Assembly (NCBI RefSeq): GCF_902497895.1
Contig: NZ_CABVHQ010000022.1
Coordinates: 24,818 to 88,817 of the forward strand
Origin: Pseudomonas fluorescens
GTDB taxonomy: Bacteria; Pseudomonadota; Gammaproteobacteria; Pseudomonadales; Pseudomonadaceae
Direction: 5' to 3'
Length of the DNA: 64,000 nt
A program made the position numbers and the translations under genes. Below the pieces are notes generated by a model. The model made no database searches. It was given only the letters and a program-made list of their open reading frames with translations, and was not told where the DNA came from. Positions 1-9,135 of the stretch are shown here, one piece after another; position 1 is the stretch's first letter, and each line of letters opens with the position of its first letter.

Positions 1-1
1 A

Positions 2-1549
2 CCGGGCACCCGCGCGCCGCAAGACGATGACGTCAAGGTGTTGCACAGCATGGGCTATGCCCAGCAACTCTCGCGACGGATGGGGGTTTTCTCCAATTTT
101 GCGATTTCCTTTTCGATCATCTGCATCCTTTCCGGTGGCATCAACTCACTGGCACAGGGCACTTCGGGCGCGGGCGGCGCGGCGATCGGCATCGGCTGGC
201 CACTGGGCTGCCTGATCTCCGGAGTGTTCGCCATGGCCATGGCGCAGATTTCTTCGGCCTACCCCACCGCTGGCGGCCTCTATCACTGGGGCTCGATTCT
301 CGGTAACCGCTTCACCGGCTGGCTGACAGCCTGGTTCAATCTGCTGGGGCTGGTGACTGTGCTCGGCGCGATCAACGTCGGGACCTATTACTTCTTTTTC
401 GGTGCCTTCGGACCGGCTCTGGGAATGGAAGACACCATCACCACACGGATCCTTTTCCTCTCGGTGCTGACCGGTACCCAGGCGCTCTGTAACCACTTTG
501 GCATCGGCCTGACCGCCAAGCTCACCGACTTTTCGGGTTATCTGATTTTCGCCACGGCCATCGCGCTGACTATCGTCTGCCTGATGGCTGCGCCCAGCTA
601 CGAGTTCGTCCGCCTGATTACCTTCGGCAACTATTCCGGCGAGACCGGCGGCAACGTCTGGCCACAAGCATCGAACAGCTGGATTTTCCTGCTCGGCCTG
701 CTCCTGCCGATCTACACCATCACTGGCTACGACGCTTCCGCGCATACTTCCGAGGAGACCCGCCAGGCGGCTATATCGGTGCCGCTCGGGATGGTCATGT
801 CGGTGGTCTGGTCGCTGCTGTTTGGCTGGCTGATGCTCAGTGCGTTCGTGCTGATGCTGCCGAGCATGGACGAGGCGGCCAGGCAGGGCTGGAACGTGTT
901 CTTCTGGGCGATGGACACGCAGGTTAATCCGACCGTAAAAATGGCGCTGTACCTGGCGATTTTCATCTCGCAGTTTCTCTGCGGGTTGGCGACAGTGACC
1001 TCGGTCTCACGGATGATTTTCGCGTTCTCCCGTGACGGCGGCCTGCCCTGCTCGAAAGCACTGGCCAAGGTCTCACCCAAGCATCGCAGCCCGGTGGCAG
1101 CAATCTGGACCGGCGCCACACTCGCAGTGCTGTTCGTCTGGGGATCGTCCGTGATATCGATCGGCGAAACCCCGGTCTACACCATTGTGGTTTCCTGCAC
1201 GGTGATCTTCCTGTTCTTCTCTTTCATCATTCCCATCGTGCTGGGCCTATTCACCTATGGCACCCCGAAGTGGCCGACCATGGGACCTTGGAACATGGGG
1301 CGCTGGTTGTACTCATTCTTCGCCATCCTCTCGATCCTCTCGATGGTGCTGATCTTCATCATCGGCATCCAGCCGCCGAACGACTGGGCGCTGTACATCA
1401 CCATCGGCTTTCTGGTGTTGACCGCCATCGTCTGGTTCGCCTTTGAAGCCCGGCGCTTCCAGGGCCCACCCATGGGCGAGATGATCATCAAGCGCCAAGC
1501 CGAAATCGCAGCGGCGGAAGAGGCGTTGAACAAGCAAGCTGGAAACTGA
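2..1549 (+). CDS. APC-family amino acid/amine permease (5' end outside window)
   Basis: The frame is open from the second base of the window, so the N-terminus lies upstream; 515 codons are visible. It is a polytopic inner-membrane protein with about twelve hydrophobic segments. Near the visible start it carries the conserved APC region around FSIICILSGG, followed by an AYPTAGGLYHW motif typical of the amino acid/choline transporter branch (bacterial relatives of Bat1 and yeast GABA/choline permeases). The motif GYDASAHTSEET in the middle is also typical of that branch. It ends in a charged cytoplasmic tail rich in Glu and Ala. The substrate cannot be read from sequence; amino acids, GABA, choline or polyamines are all possible. 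A REP pair follows directly. Confidence 0.85.
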   Translation, partial: PGTRAPQDDDVKVLHSMGYAQQLSRRMGVFSNFAISFSIICILSGGINSLAQGTSGAGGAAIGIGWPLGCLISGVFAMAMAQISSAYPTAGGLYHWGSILGNRFTGWLTAWFNLLGLVTVLGAINVGTYYFFFGAFGPALGMEDTITTRILFLSVLTGTQALCNHFGIGLTAKLTDFSGYLIFATAIALTIVCLMAAPSYEFVRLITFGNYSGETGGNVWPQASNSWIFLLGLLLPIYTITGYDASAHTSEETRQAAISVPLGMVMSVVWSLLFGWLMLSAFVLMLPSMDEAARQGWNVFFWAMDTQVNPTVKMALYLAIFISQFLCGLATVTSVSRMIFAFSRDGGLPCSKALAKVSPKHRSPVAAIWTGATLAVLFVWGSSVISIGETPVYTIVVSCTVIFLFFSFIIPIVLGLFTYGTPKWPTMGPWNMGRWLYSFFAILSILSMVLIFIIGIQPPNDWALYITIGFLVLTAIVWFAFEARRFQGPPMGEMIIKRQAEIAAAEEALNKQAGN

Positions 1550-1585
1550 TCGGCAATGCCTCTCGGTTAACCCCCGTACGCGGGT

Positions 1586-1718
1586 CGTAGCAGCTGGCGT
1601 AGCCTGCGTTCGGCTGCGCAGCAGTCGTTATTCATGCCACCACGGTTAACCGGTAAAACCGCAGCGCCCGATTTTACGACTGCTGCGCAGCCGAACGCAG
1701 CCTTCGGCAGCTGCTACG
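1586..1718. repeat. REP family I inverted pair
   Basis: Two arms of the CGTAGCAGCTG...GCTGCGTTCGGC family face each other, separated by a short spacer. It lies between the permease and the convergent PEBP gene, where a hairpin could also stop transcription from both sides. Confidence 0.85.
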
Positions 1719-1760
1719 GAGGAATGTGTGTTGAGCGCCCCGTTTCATAACCCGCAATCC

Positions 1761-2231
1761 TCACCGGGTTTTAAGATAGGTACCTATCAGCTCGGCCTGT
1801 GCCAGCACATGACCGCGCATGGCGCTTTCCAGTTGGGCCTTGGTGGGCAGCTTCAAGTCCGCCAAGACCGTGTCCAGCGCGTAGAGCTTGTGAAAATACC
1901 GATGGGTGCCAATAGGCGGACAAGGTCCACCGTAACCGACTCGCTGCCAGTCGTTGAGTCCCTGTAGCGTGCCGGGCGGCAGTGCGTGCAGGTCTTCTGG
2001 CAATCCGGCTGTCCCAACGGGCAAGTTATAGAGCAGCCAATGAACCCAGGTCATCTTCGGGGCCGCGGGATCTGGCGCGTCCGGGTCGTCCATGATCAGT
2101 GCCAGGCTCTGGGTGCCTGTGGGCACACCACTCCAGGTCAATGGCGGAGAAACATCCTTGCCCTCACAGCTGTAGAGCAACGGTATCGGACCCTGGGCAG
2201 GAAAAGCGGGAGATTCGAGCACGAATGGCAT
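1761..2231 (-). CDS. YbhB/YbcL-family Raf kinase inhibitor-like protein (PEBP fold)
   Basis: This 156-residue protein has the phosphatidylethanolamine-binding-protein signature. The pieces visible are SPPLTWSGVP (about residues 28-37), the ligand-pocket motif DDPDAPDP (48-55), VHWLLYNLP (about 63-71), a GYGGPCPP loop (99-106) and HRYFHKLYALD near 109. Size and motif order match bacterial YbhB/YbcL. The E. coli proteins are soluble and of uncertain function; no signal peptide is visible here. The ATG start gives the usual family N-terminus (MPFVLESPAF). It stands alone, convergent with the permease. Family assignment is firm; physiological role is unknown. Confidence 0.9.
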   Translation of the reverse strand: MPFVLESPAFPAQGPIPLLYSCEGKDVSPPLTWSGVPTGTQSLALIMDDPDAPDPAAPKMTWVHWLLYNLPVGTAGLPEDLHALPPGTLQGLNDWQRVGYGGPCPPIGTHRYFHKLYALDTVLADLKLPTKAQLESAMRGHVLAQAELIGTYLKTR

Positions 2232-2922
2232 GGTCGTTACCTCTGTTTGAGTGTGTTCGACAACAGACTCGATGCCGCGCGGGCGAGTCCGCTATCCCCG
2301 ATAAACAAGCACTATAGCTGTGCCACGGGGACCACGGCGGTCATGCTGTCTGACGCTCGCGGCCCTGCTCACCCGCTCGTGCTGCCTCGATGGGATAAAA
2401 CTGTAACCGATCGGTTTGTGCCAGTGGTATTTCGCCACCAATATTTTTTCGCTCACAGAATTGCTCCAGCCCCGCCCCCCTTCTTATTACCAGTTGCGGC
2501 ACTGAGTTAATCAGCCAGGCAAGTACATTGCCTTGGTTAAACTATTCTCATTTCCATATATGTTATTTCCGATGGCGAACCAGACTGTCCGCGGTCACTT
2601 GCCAATCCTGGATAACACAACTAATTACCAATAGCGTACCCGTTGGGCACCATCCACTCTACAAGCACCAGGCTCTAACAAGAGGGTTAACTACTTCCGG
2701 CGCCATCAAACCTGACTGCGAAAGCTTTAATTATAACCGAAGTGCCCGCAACATAATTTTCACAATTCCATGACATATTTTTCTTTGCTCTACGCAAAAT
2801 ATACTGGAGCTTAGCAACGTCTTTTAGATACCAGCCATTTACCTCCACGCGCGCCTTACCCGGTGAGAGCGATGGTTATTGCTTGTTTCCCTGGCCGCCT
2901 TGATTTTGACATGGAGTAACTG
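2232..2922. other. AT-rich intergenic region upstream of the ugd operon
   Basis: About 690 bases without a convincing gene, clearly more AT-rich than its surroundings. The open frames crossing it have implausible composition. It must hold the promoters of the PEBP gene (minus strand) and the ugd operon (plus strand). I found no clean sigma-70 match and no clear regulator box that I would stand behind. Confidence 0.6.
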
Positions 2923-4260
2923 ATGAAAGTTACGGTCTTCGGTACCGGCTACGTCGGACTGACGCTGGCTGTTTGCCTGGCGCAAGTCGGACATTCGGTC
3001 TGTTGCATCGATGTCGATACGCAGCGAATCGAGTCGTTGAACAAAGGGCTCTGCCCTATCTTCGAGCCAGGGCTACCGGGATTGCTGGAAAAGAACCTGG
3101 CCTCCGGGCGCCTGACTTTTACCACTGACAGCGATTTGGCCGTTGATTTCGCAAAGATCATTTTCATTGCCGTAGGCACACCCTCGGCGGCAGATGGCAG
3201 CGCGGATCTAAGCAATGTCTTCGCAGCAGTGGATACCATTACCACACATGCTAAAACTCCCAAGATCATTGTCAACAAGTCAACTTCACCGGTGGGCACC
3301 GTTGACAGACTTAAAGCCGGGATCACCAGGCGCTTCGACGGTAGTGGAGCAAATGATTCCTTTCATGTGATCAGCAATCCCGAGTTTCTCAAGGAAGGCT
3401 GCGCCATCAATGATTGCATGCGCCCGGAACGGATCATCATTGGCGGTGCCGAGGACTCGGTTGTGGAGGTCCTCAGAGAGCTGTATCAACCCTTCAGTCG
3501 CAACCATGAGAAGTTTATCGTCATGGATGCCCGCAGCGCCGAAATGACCAAATATGCCGCCAACTGCATGCTCGCCACCAAGATTTCGTTTATCAACGAA
3601 ATGGCCAACCTGGCGGAACACCTGGGCGCAGACATCGAGATGGTCAGGCGCGGCATCGGCTCGGATTCGCGGATCGGTTATGACTTCATTTATCCGGGCT
3701 GTGGATTTGGCGGGTCGTGTTTTCCCAAAGACCTCAAGGCGCTTAGAAAAGCTGCCGAAGACATAGGCTTTGATCCTCGATTGCTGCAGGCCGTGGAAGA
3801 GGTCAATCGTAACCAGCAGGATCGACTGTTTCAAAAGATCACCCGCCATTACAACCAGTCCCTGGACAATAAAACCTTTGCTGTCTGGGGGTTAGCGTTT
3901 AAACCTAATACCGATGACATGCGCGAAGCATCCAGTGATGTGCTTCTCAGATCTCTATGGAAGGCCGGCGCTCGAGTGCAAGCCCATGATCCCCAAGCGA
4001 TGATCGAGGCTCGACGCCTTTACGGGGAGCGCAAGGATCTGCAGCTGATGCGCAACAAAGAAGACACCCTGATCGGGGCCGATGCTCTGGTGGTCGTCAC
4101 CGAATGGCAGGATTACCGGGTCCTCGATCTGCAGCGAGTGCCCCAGTTGCTTGCCGATCGCGTGGTATTCGACGGACGCAATCTGTTTGACCCTGCTCAT
4201 TTGGCGGCGGCGGGACTGACCTACTACGGGATCGGACGCGGCCGGACGAATCAGGCATGA
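2923..4260 (+). CDS. ugd: UDP-glucose 6-dehydrogenase
   Basis: It oxidises UDP-glucose to UDP-glucuronate with two NAD+ and supplies the sugar nucleotide for the genes behind it. The 445 residues match the family length. The Rossmann motif GTGYVGLT is at residues 7-14, the NAD-domain VGTPS around 86, and the catalytic-Cys motif GFGGSCFPKDL around 264-274. FKPNTDD near 327 belongs to the C-terminal UDP-binding domain. The ATG start sits about 10 bases after a GGAG-type site. It opens a five-gene operon; its stop overlaps the next start by four bases (ATGA). The long AT-rich leader upstream may carry envelope-stress regulation, but no box was identified. Confidence 0.95.
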   Translation: MKVTVFGTGYVGLTLAVCLAQVGHSVCCIDVDTQRIESLNKGLCPIFEPGLPGLLEKNLASGRLTFTTDSDLAVDFAKIIFIAVGTPSAADGSADLSNVFAAVDTITTHAKTPKIIVNKSTSPVGTVDRLKAGITRRFDGSGANDSFHVISNPEFLKEGCAINDCMRPERIIIGGAEDSVVEVLRELYQPFSRNHEKFIVMDARSAEMTKYAANCMLATKISFINEMANLAEHLGADIEMVRRGIGSDSRIGYDFIYPGCGFGGSCFPKDLKALRKAAEDIGFDPRLLQAVEEVNRNQQDRLFQKITRHYNQSLDNKTFAVWGLAFKPNTDDMREASSDVLLRSLWKAGARVQAHDPQAMIEARRLYGERKDLQLMRNKEDTLIGADALVVVTEWQDYRVLDLQRVPQLLADRVVFDGRNLFDPAHLAAAGLTYYGIGRGRTNQA

Positions 4261-5243
4261 CCATACTTATCACAGGGGCCGCGGGATTTATTGGATTTCA
4301 TAGCGCCAGGCGTTGCTGCGAAGAGGGGCTGGAAGTAGTCGGCATCGACAACCTTAACCATTACTACAGCCTTGATCTCAAACATTCGCGTCTGCAGCAA
4401 TTGGCGAAGTATCCAAACTTTCACTTTAAAGCCATGGATATTATCGATAAAGCCGGACTACTTGAGTTATTCGAGACTCATGGCTTTACCGAAGTCATTC
4501 ATCTGGCTGCACAGGCCGGCGTTCGCTATTCAATAGACAACCCGGACGTCTATGCCGAATCCAACCTTATCGGTTTTCTCAATATTCTTGAAGCCTGTCG
4601 TAACTTCAAGCCGAACCATTTCATCTACGCATCCAGCAGTTCGGTCTATGGCCTGAACGCCAAATTGCCGTTTTCCGTGGATGACCGTACCGATTGCCCC
4701 GTCTCTTTTTATGCGGCCACCAAGCGTGCCAATGAACTAATGGCCTACAGCTACGCGCACCTCTATGGCTTACAAACCAGTGGCCTGCGTTTCTTCACTG
4801 TTTATGGGCCCTGGGGGCGTCCGGATATGGCGCTGTTCAAGTTTACTCAGGCGATCTTGAATCGGCAGCCGATCGATATTTATAACGACGGGCTGATGTC
4901 ACGGGATTTCACCTATATCGATGACATCGTCGAAGGCATTGTGCGTTTGCGCCTGAGGCCGCCGTCCTGGCAGTCAACCCTTGAGATCGGCGTTCCACCC
5001 AGCAAGGTCTACAACATTGGTCGCGGGGAACCGGTGAAATTACTGGATTTCGTCGACTGCCTGGAATCGGCGATTGGCGTCAAGGCACAGCGCAATTATC
5101 TACCGATGCAAGCGGGCGATGTCGTACAGACATGGGCCGATGTATCGGCACTCGCCCAGTGGGTCGACTTCTCCCCGAGAGTATCGGTTGAAGCCGGAGT
5201 GGCAGAATTCGTGGAGTGGTACCGGGACTATTACCAGGTATAG
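4257..5243 (+). CDS. NAD-dependent epimerase, UDP-glucuronate 4-epimerase-like
   Basis: An extended short-chain dehydrogenase/reductase of 328 residues. It has the N-terminal GAAGFIG nucleotide loop (residues 7-13), the IDNLNHYY motif (30-37) typical of CapI/LpsL/GAE epimerases, the catalytic SSSSVYG (about 126-132) and the YxxxK pair in YAATK (152-156). The likely reaction is conversion of UDP-glucuronate to UDP-galacturonate, using the product of the overlapping ugd gene; this rests on family resemblance and position. It is not an ArnA-type decarboxylase, since there is no formyltransferase domain and the protein is only half that length. Translation is probably coupled to ugd through the ATGA overlap. 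Confidence 0.85.
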   Translation: MTILITGAAGFIGFHSARRCCEEGLEVVGIDNLNHYYSLDLKHSRLQQLAKYPNFHFKAMDIIDKAGLLELFETHGFTEVIHLAAQAGVRYSIDNPDVYAESNLIGFLNILEACRNFKPNHFIYASSSSVYGLNAKLPFSVDDRTDCPVSFYAATKRANELMAYSYAHLYGLQTSGLRFFTVYGPWGRPDMALFKFTQAILNRQPIDIYNDGLMSRDFTYIDDIVEGIVRLRLRPPSWQSTLEIGVPPSKVYNIGRGEPVKLLDFVDCLESAIGVKAQRNYLPMQAGDVVQTWADVSALAQWVDFSPRVSVEAGVAEFVEWYRDYYQV

Positions 5244-5283
5244 CGGCACCATTGTTATAAAAAATAATATTCCTGGGGAATTT

Positions 5284-6027
5284 ATGAGCGACAGCATCTA
5301 TGTATCCGTGTTGATTCCGGCCAAAAATGAGGCGAATAATCTGACGCCACTTCTGGAAGAGATTCGCAGCGCACTGGCCGATGAGTCCTATGAAGTCATC
5401 GTGGTCGATGATGGCAGTACCGATAACAGCATTGGCGAATTGCGCGCACTGAAAAACAGCGGTTTCAGTCAACTGCGGATCCTCAGCCATGCCTGCTCGC
5501 TGGGGCAAAGTACCTCTATCTATCACGCCGCGATTGCGGCACGCGGTCACTGGCTGGCAACGCTCGACGGCGATGGTCAGAACGATCCTGCGGACATCCC
5601 CGGGATGCTCGCGCTGGTGCGTGGCAGCGAAGGGCTGACCGGGGGCGTCAAGCTGGTGGCCGGCCATCGCATCAACCGTCGCGATACCGCCAGCAAACGC
5701 TGGGCCTCGCGCTTCGCCAATGGTTTGCGCAGCCGCCTGCTCAAAGACTCGACACCCGATACCGGCTGCGGTCTGAAAGTGGTGGAACGGGCAGCTTTTC
5801 TCAGCCTGCCGTACTTCGATCATATGCACCGTTTCATTCCAGCACTGATTCAGCGCCACAACGGCCGGATGGTCGTGCATCCGGTCAATCATCGGCATCG
5901 CGGCGCCGGCATCTCGAAATACGGGAACCTTGATCGGGCTCTGGTCGGCATTCTCGATCTCGTTGGCGTTTGGTGGTTGATCAGACGCACCCGTCTGGAT
6001 GCAACGGCGCAGGAGGTCGAAGGATGA
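5284..6027 (+). CDS. GT2 polyprenyl-phosphate glycosyltransferase (DPM1/ArnC-like)
   Basis: A 247-residue GT-A fold enzyme. The N-terminus VSVLIPAKNEANNL is the usual family-2 opening; VVDDGSTD (about 40-47) and the metal-binding DGDGQNDP (about 97-104) are visible. RHRGAGISKYG (about 206-216) matches the conserved end of dolichol- or undecaprenyl-phosphate sugar synthases. It should load a sugar from its UDP form onto undecaprenyl phosphate on the cytoplasmic face. Unlike ArnC, which has two C-terminal membrane helices, it ends after one weak hydrophobic stretch, so it may rely on the small membrane protein encoded next, whose start overlaps its stop. The ATG follows a GGGGAATTT site; longer upstream frames were rejected. 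Confidence 0.85.
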   Translation: MSDSIYVSVLIPAKNEANNLTPLLEEIRSALADESYEVIVVDDGSTDNSIGELRALKNSGFSQLRILSHACSLGQSTSIYHAAIAARGHWLATLDGDGQNDPADIPGMLALVRGSEGLTGGVKLVAGHRINRRDTASKRWASRFANGLRSRLLKDSTPDTGCGLKVVERAAFLSLPYFDHMHRFIPALIQRHNGRMVVHPVNHRHRGAGISKYGNLDRALVGILDLVGVWWLIRRTRLDATAQEVEG

Positions 6028-6302
6028 ACATAAGCAAAGAAGCCCTGTGGCTGGTAGTCGGCTTTGCCGGCCAGATCGTATTTACCGGGCGCTTTGCCCT
6101 GCAGTGGCTCTACAGCGAATACAAGAAGCGCAGCCTGATTCCCGTGGGCTTCTGGTATTTGAGCCTGGTGGGCAGCGCATTGCTGCTGGCTTACGCGATC
6201 TACCGCCAGGACCCGGTATTCATCGTCGGGCAATCATTCGGTTTTGTCGTGTACCTGCGCAACCTGCAATTGATCGCGCGTCACAAAGCGCTTAAGGAAT
6301 AG
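6024..6302 (+). CDS. Small LAB_N-domain membrane protein (lipid A biosynthesis N-terminal domain)
   Basis: A 92-residue protein with three hydrophobic segments and the GRFALQWLYSEYKKRS motif (about residues 22-37) characteristic of the LAB_N domain, otherwise found fused to LpxB or next to ArnT-like enzymes. The start overlaps the glycosyltransferase stop by four bases (ATGA) after a GGAGG site, so translation is probably coupled. By position it may anchor the preceding glycosyltransferase or help move the lipid-linked sugar across the membrane, in the way ArnE/ArnF serve the Ara4N pathway. That role is inference; the domain call is firmer. Confidence 0.8.
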   Translation: MNISKEALWLVVGFAGQIVFTGRFALQWLYSEYKKRSLIPVGFWYLSLVGSALLLAYAIYRQDPVFIVGQSFGFVVYLRNLQLIARHKALKE

Positions 6303-6305
6303 CCC

Positions 6306-7829
6306 GTGCGTACACGCCTGACACCAAGGGTCGAATGTCTGGGACTGGTCCTTTTATCTGTGCTGCTGGTGGGTGCCGGCCTTGGTTTGAGAGAGCCCTT
6401 CAATGTCGATGAAGAACGTTTTCTTGGGGTTGCGCTGGAAATGCTGCAAAGCGGTTCCTGGTTCATTCCCCACCGTGCCGCAGAAATCTACCCGGACAAG
6501 CCACCACTGTTCATGTGGACCGTGGCGTTTTTCACTCTGCTGACCGGGCTGCCAAAAGTCGCGCTGTACTTGCCGGGATTGATCTCCTCAGCAGTTACGA
6601 GCGTCTGCCTTTATGACCTGGGGCGGCGTTTATGGAACCGGCGCATCGGCAGGATCGCCGCCCTGCTGTTTCTGGCGACCTATCAGACCTACAGCATTCT
6701 GCGGACCGGGCAGATCGACAGTTTCCTCTGTCTGTGGATCGCGCTGGGGATGTATGGGCTGGTCCGGCATCTGCTGCTCGGCCCGGCTTGGGGCTGGTTC
6801 TACCTGGGCTGCGCGGCGATGGGCTTTGGCATCATCAGCAAGGGCGTCGGCTTTCTCCCGGCGCTGATGCTGATCCCCTATGGGTATGCCGTGCACAAGG
6901 ACTGGCCCGGCGTCGTGGCCATGCCCGGGCACAAACGAGCCTGGCTGCTGGGCCTGCTGGTGACACTGGCGGCGATTGCGCTGTGGCTGGTTCCGCTGGT
7001 GTTGTCGGTCGTACGGCACAACAGTGCCGATGGCGTGGAGTACCTGAAAAACATCCTGCTGCATCAGACCGCTCAACGTTATGCCAGCGCCTGGGCCCAC
7101 CAGGAGCCGTTCTGGTACTTCTTCGTCAAGGTCATTCCGCAATACTGGCTGCCGATGTTCCTGGCCTTGCCATGGCTGGTGCCGGCCTGGCGTCGACAGT
7201 TGCTCAAGCACGATGCTCGGGTGCTGGTCTTGCTCGGTTGGGTAGTGCTGGTGCTGTTGTTCTTCTGCCTGAGCAGCGGGAAACGCAAGCTTTACATCTA
7301 CCCTGCGCTGCCCGGGCTGGCACTGGTCGCCGCGCCGCTGGTGCCCTGGTTGCTGCGCCGCTGGTTTGGCCAGCGCCCGCGAGCCCGCAAAATATTCACC
7401 ACGATGGCGGTGATCTGGTTCTGCGCCTGGTTCGCTCGAGGTTTTATCGAACCGATCAAGGATGGCGCCAACCCCCACGAAGCGCTTATGCGGCAAACCG
7501 CCGAAGTCACCAAAGGCGCTGAATTGGTGCTGGTCGAGTGGCGTGAAGGTCATTGGCTGTTCGCCCGGCAACCCATAGTGCATTTCGGTTTTATCACCTG
7601 CGACAGCATCGATCAGGCCGCTCAATGGTTGCGCGATCACCCCCGGGCATTTGCTCTGGTACCCGCCAGCCAGATCACTCGATGCTTCCTGCCGGACAGG
7701 GCGCGCAAGCTCGGCAAGACCTCCCGCGCCGAGTGGCTGGTCGTCGGTGCCGATGCCGACAATGGACAATGCCACCCCCCTGGTCCCGCCAGGGTCTACC
7801 GCTTCGAGTGGGACACACCGGCTCTATGA
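6306..7829 (+). CDS. ArnT-like lipid-linked sugar transferase (GT83/PMT superfamily)
   Basis: A 507-residue membrane enzyme with about eleven to twelve hydrophobic segments and a soluble C-terminal region from about residue 385. The first periplasmic loop carries the catalytic acidic motif NVDEERF (about 35-41), followed by YPDKPPLFMW (about 62-71), the hallmark of ArnT and related transferases that move a sugar from undecaprenyl phosphate to lipid A or core. Length is a little under E. coli ArnT (550). It starts with GTG three bases after the LAB_N gene stop. Because arnA, arnB and arnD are absent and a 4-epimerase is present, the transferred sugar is more likely galacturonate than 4-amino-arabinose; this is inference. 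Confidence 0.85.
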   Translation: MRTRLTPRVECLGLVLLSVLLVGAGLGLREPFNVDEERFLGVALEMLQSGSWFIPHRAAEIYPDKPPLFMWTVAFFTLLTGLPKVALYLPGLISSAVTSVCLYDLGRRLWNRRIGRIAALLFLATYQTYSILRTGQIDSFLCLWIALGMYGLVRHLLLGPAWGWFYLGCAAMGFGIISKGVGFLPALMLIPYGYAVHKDWPGVVAMPGHKRAWLLGLLVTLAAIALWLVPLVLSVVRHNSADGVEYLKNILLHQTAQRYASAWAHQEPFWYFFVKVIPQYWLPMFLALPWLVPAWRRQLLKHDARVLVLLGWVVLVLLFFCLSSGKRKLYIYPALPGLALVAAPLVPWLLRRWFGQRPRARKIFTTMAVIWFCAWFARGFIEPIKDGANPHEALMRQTAEVTKGAELVLVEWREGHWLFARQPIVHFGFITCDSIDQAAQWLRDHPRAFALVPASQITRCFLPDRARKLGKTSRAEWLVVGADADNGQCHPPGPARVYRFEWDTPAL

Positions 7830-7898
7830 GTTGCAGCTAAAACTATAAAAGACAGGCGACAACGCCCCCCGGACTCCTGATGAATGGAGAGGTAATTG

Positions 7899-8873
7899 AT
7901 GTTATTTGAAACGCTAAAAGCCAATCGCGGCCACGAGAAGTTGCGGGTGAAACCTCGACGTAGCTCATGGCAGTGGCGACTGGGGTGGTTGCTGATGGTC
8001 CTTGGTCTGATGGTTTTGTATGCCGCCTCCTCACGGTTTTACTGGCATCAACAAGTGTACTTCTACCTGCAGAACCGCTGGACTGGCGATACCGCGCCGG
8101 GGAAAAACCTCTGGCTACCGGGCTACCATCTGCTGATTGACGGCAAACCGCTGGAAAACACCCTGCACAACCTGTCCGGGATCACTTATGACTACGATCA
8201 CGATCGCCTGTTGGCGGTCACCAATGGGTCACCTATGGAAATCCTCGCCCTGAGCAAGACCGGAGAAGTGCTTGAGCGCTATCCATTGGCAGGTTTCGAA
8301 GATGTCGAAGGCATCACCTATATGGGTAACGGCCGTGTGGCATTGGCCGATGAAGGTCTTCAGCAGCTGGACGTTATCGATCTGCCGACTGTGGTGCGCC
8401 CGATTCACGTCGATGAGGCACAATTCATCGCGCTGGCGATCAATCCGAGCCACTCCAACAAAGGCTTTGAAGGCGTTACATATGACGCTGTAAATGATCG
8501 CCTGCTGGCAATCAAAGAGCGCGATCCCCGCCAACTGTATGAAATATCCGGCGTCATGAAATCCCTCGGCGGCCCTCTGCGGATCAAGGTCACGGACCTG
8601 ACCTCGTGGATCAATCGCAGCGTGTTCGCCAGGGACTTGTCCGACGCTTACTACGATCCGAAGACTGGCCACCTGGTGATCCTCAGCGACGAATCGAAGT
8701 CGCTCATCGAGCTGGATGGCGACGGTAAGTTCGTCAGCTTCCTGCCCCTGAGAAGCGGTATTTCGCAGCTCAAGGACGATGCACCGCAAGCCGAAGGCGT
8801 GACGATGGACAGCTCGGGCAACCTGTATGTGGTCAGCGAGCCCAATCTTTTCTACAGGTTCCAGAAGAAATAG
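7899..8873 (+). CDS. YjiK / SdiA-regulated domain protein
   Basis: A 324-residue protein with one N-terminal membrane helix (about residues 25-45) and a beta-propeller-like remainder. The motifs NLSGITYDYDHDRLLAV, FEDVEGITYMG and KGFEGVTYDAVNDRLLAI repeat at about blade spacing and match the SdiA-regulated family (PF06977, E. coli YjiK). It probably faces the periplasm. I chose the ATG at 7899, preceded by GGAGAGG, over the TTG three bases upstream. It lies 69 bases after the ArnT-like gene on the same strand and could belong to the operon; no terminator is visible between them. Function is not established for the family. Confidence 0.8.
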   Translation: MLFETLKANRGHEKLRVKPRRSSWQWRLGWLLMVLGLMVLYAASSRFYWHQQVYFYLQNRWTGDTAPGKNLWLPGYHLLIDGKPLENTLHNLSGITYDYDHDRLLAVTNGSPMEILALSKTGEVLERYPLAGFEDVEGITYMGNGRVALADEGLQQLDVIDLPTVVRPIHVDEAQFIALAINPSHSNKGFEGVTYDAVNDRLLAIKERDPRQLYEISGVMKSLGGPLRIKVTDLTSWINRSVFARDLSDAYYDPKTGHLVILSDESKSLIELDGDGKFVSFLPLRSGISQLKDDAPQAEGVTMDSSGNLYVVSEPNLFYRFQKK

Positions 8874-8969
8874 CACTGAGGAAGCTTTCAGATGAACACC
8901 GCACCTGTGGCGAGGGAGCTTGCTCCAATGCCGATCAGTCAAGGAGTTTGAGGTTCAGCACTATCTCCC

Positions 8970-9102
8970 CGTAGCAGCTGCCGAAGGCTGCGTTCGGCTG
9001 CGAAGCAGTCGTAAAATCAGGCACTGCGGTATTCCAGGCAAACCGTGCAAGCAGGATTTGCGACTGCTGCGCAGCCGAACGCAGGCTTCGCCAGCTGCTA
9101 CG
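8970..9102. repeat. REP family I inverted pair
   Basis: Facing CGTAGCAGCTGCCGAAGG and CCTTCGCCAGCTGCTACG-type arms lie between the convergent yjiK-like and metalloprotease genes. Confidence 0.85.
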
Positions 9103-9135
9103 GTTCGCGTAACGGTCTTGACTGACTGCATTCAC

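Noticed and set aside
2528..2773. 81-codon frame in the AT-rich region before ugd
   Set aside because: Composition is not protein-like, there is no ribosome site, and it lies where the promoter must be.
2923..7829. Complete arn (Ara4N) operon
   Set aside because: Bifunctional ArnA, the ArnB aminotransferase and the ArnD deformylase are absent; a 4-epimerase is present instead.
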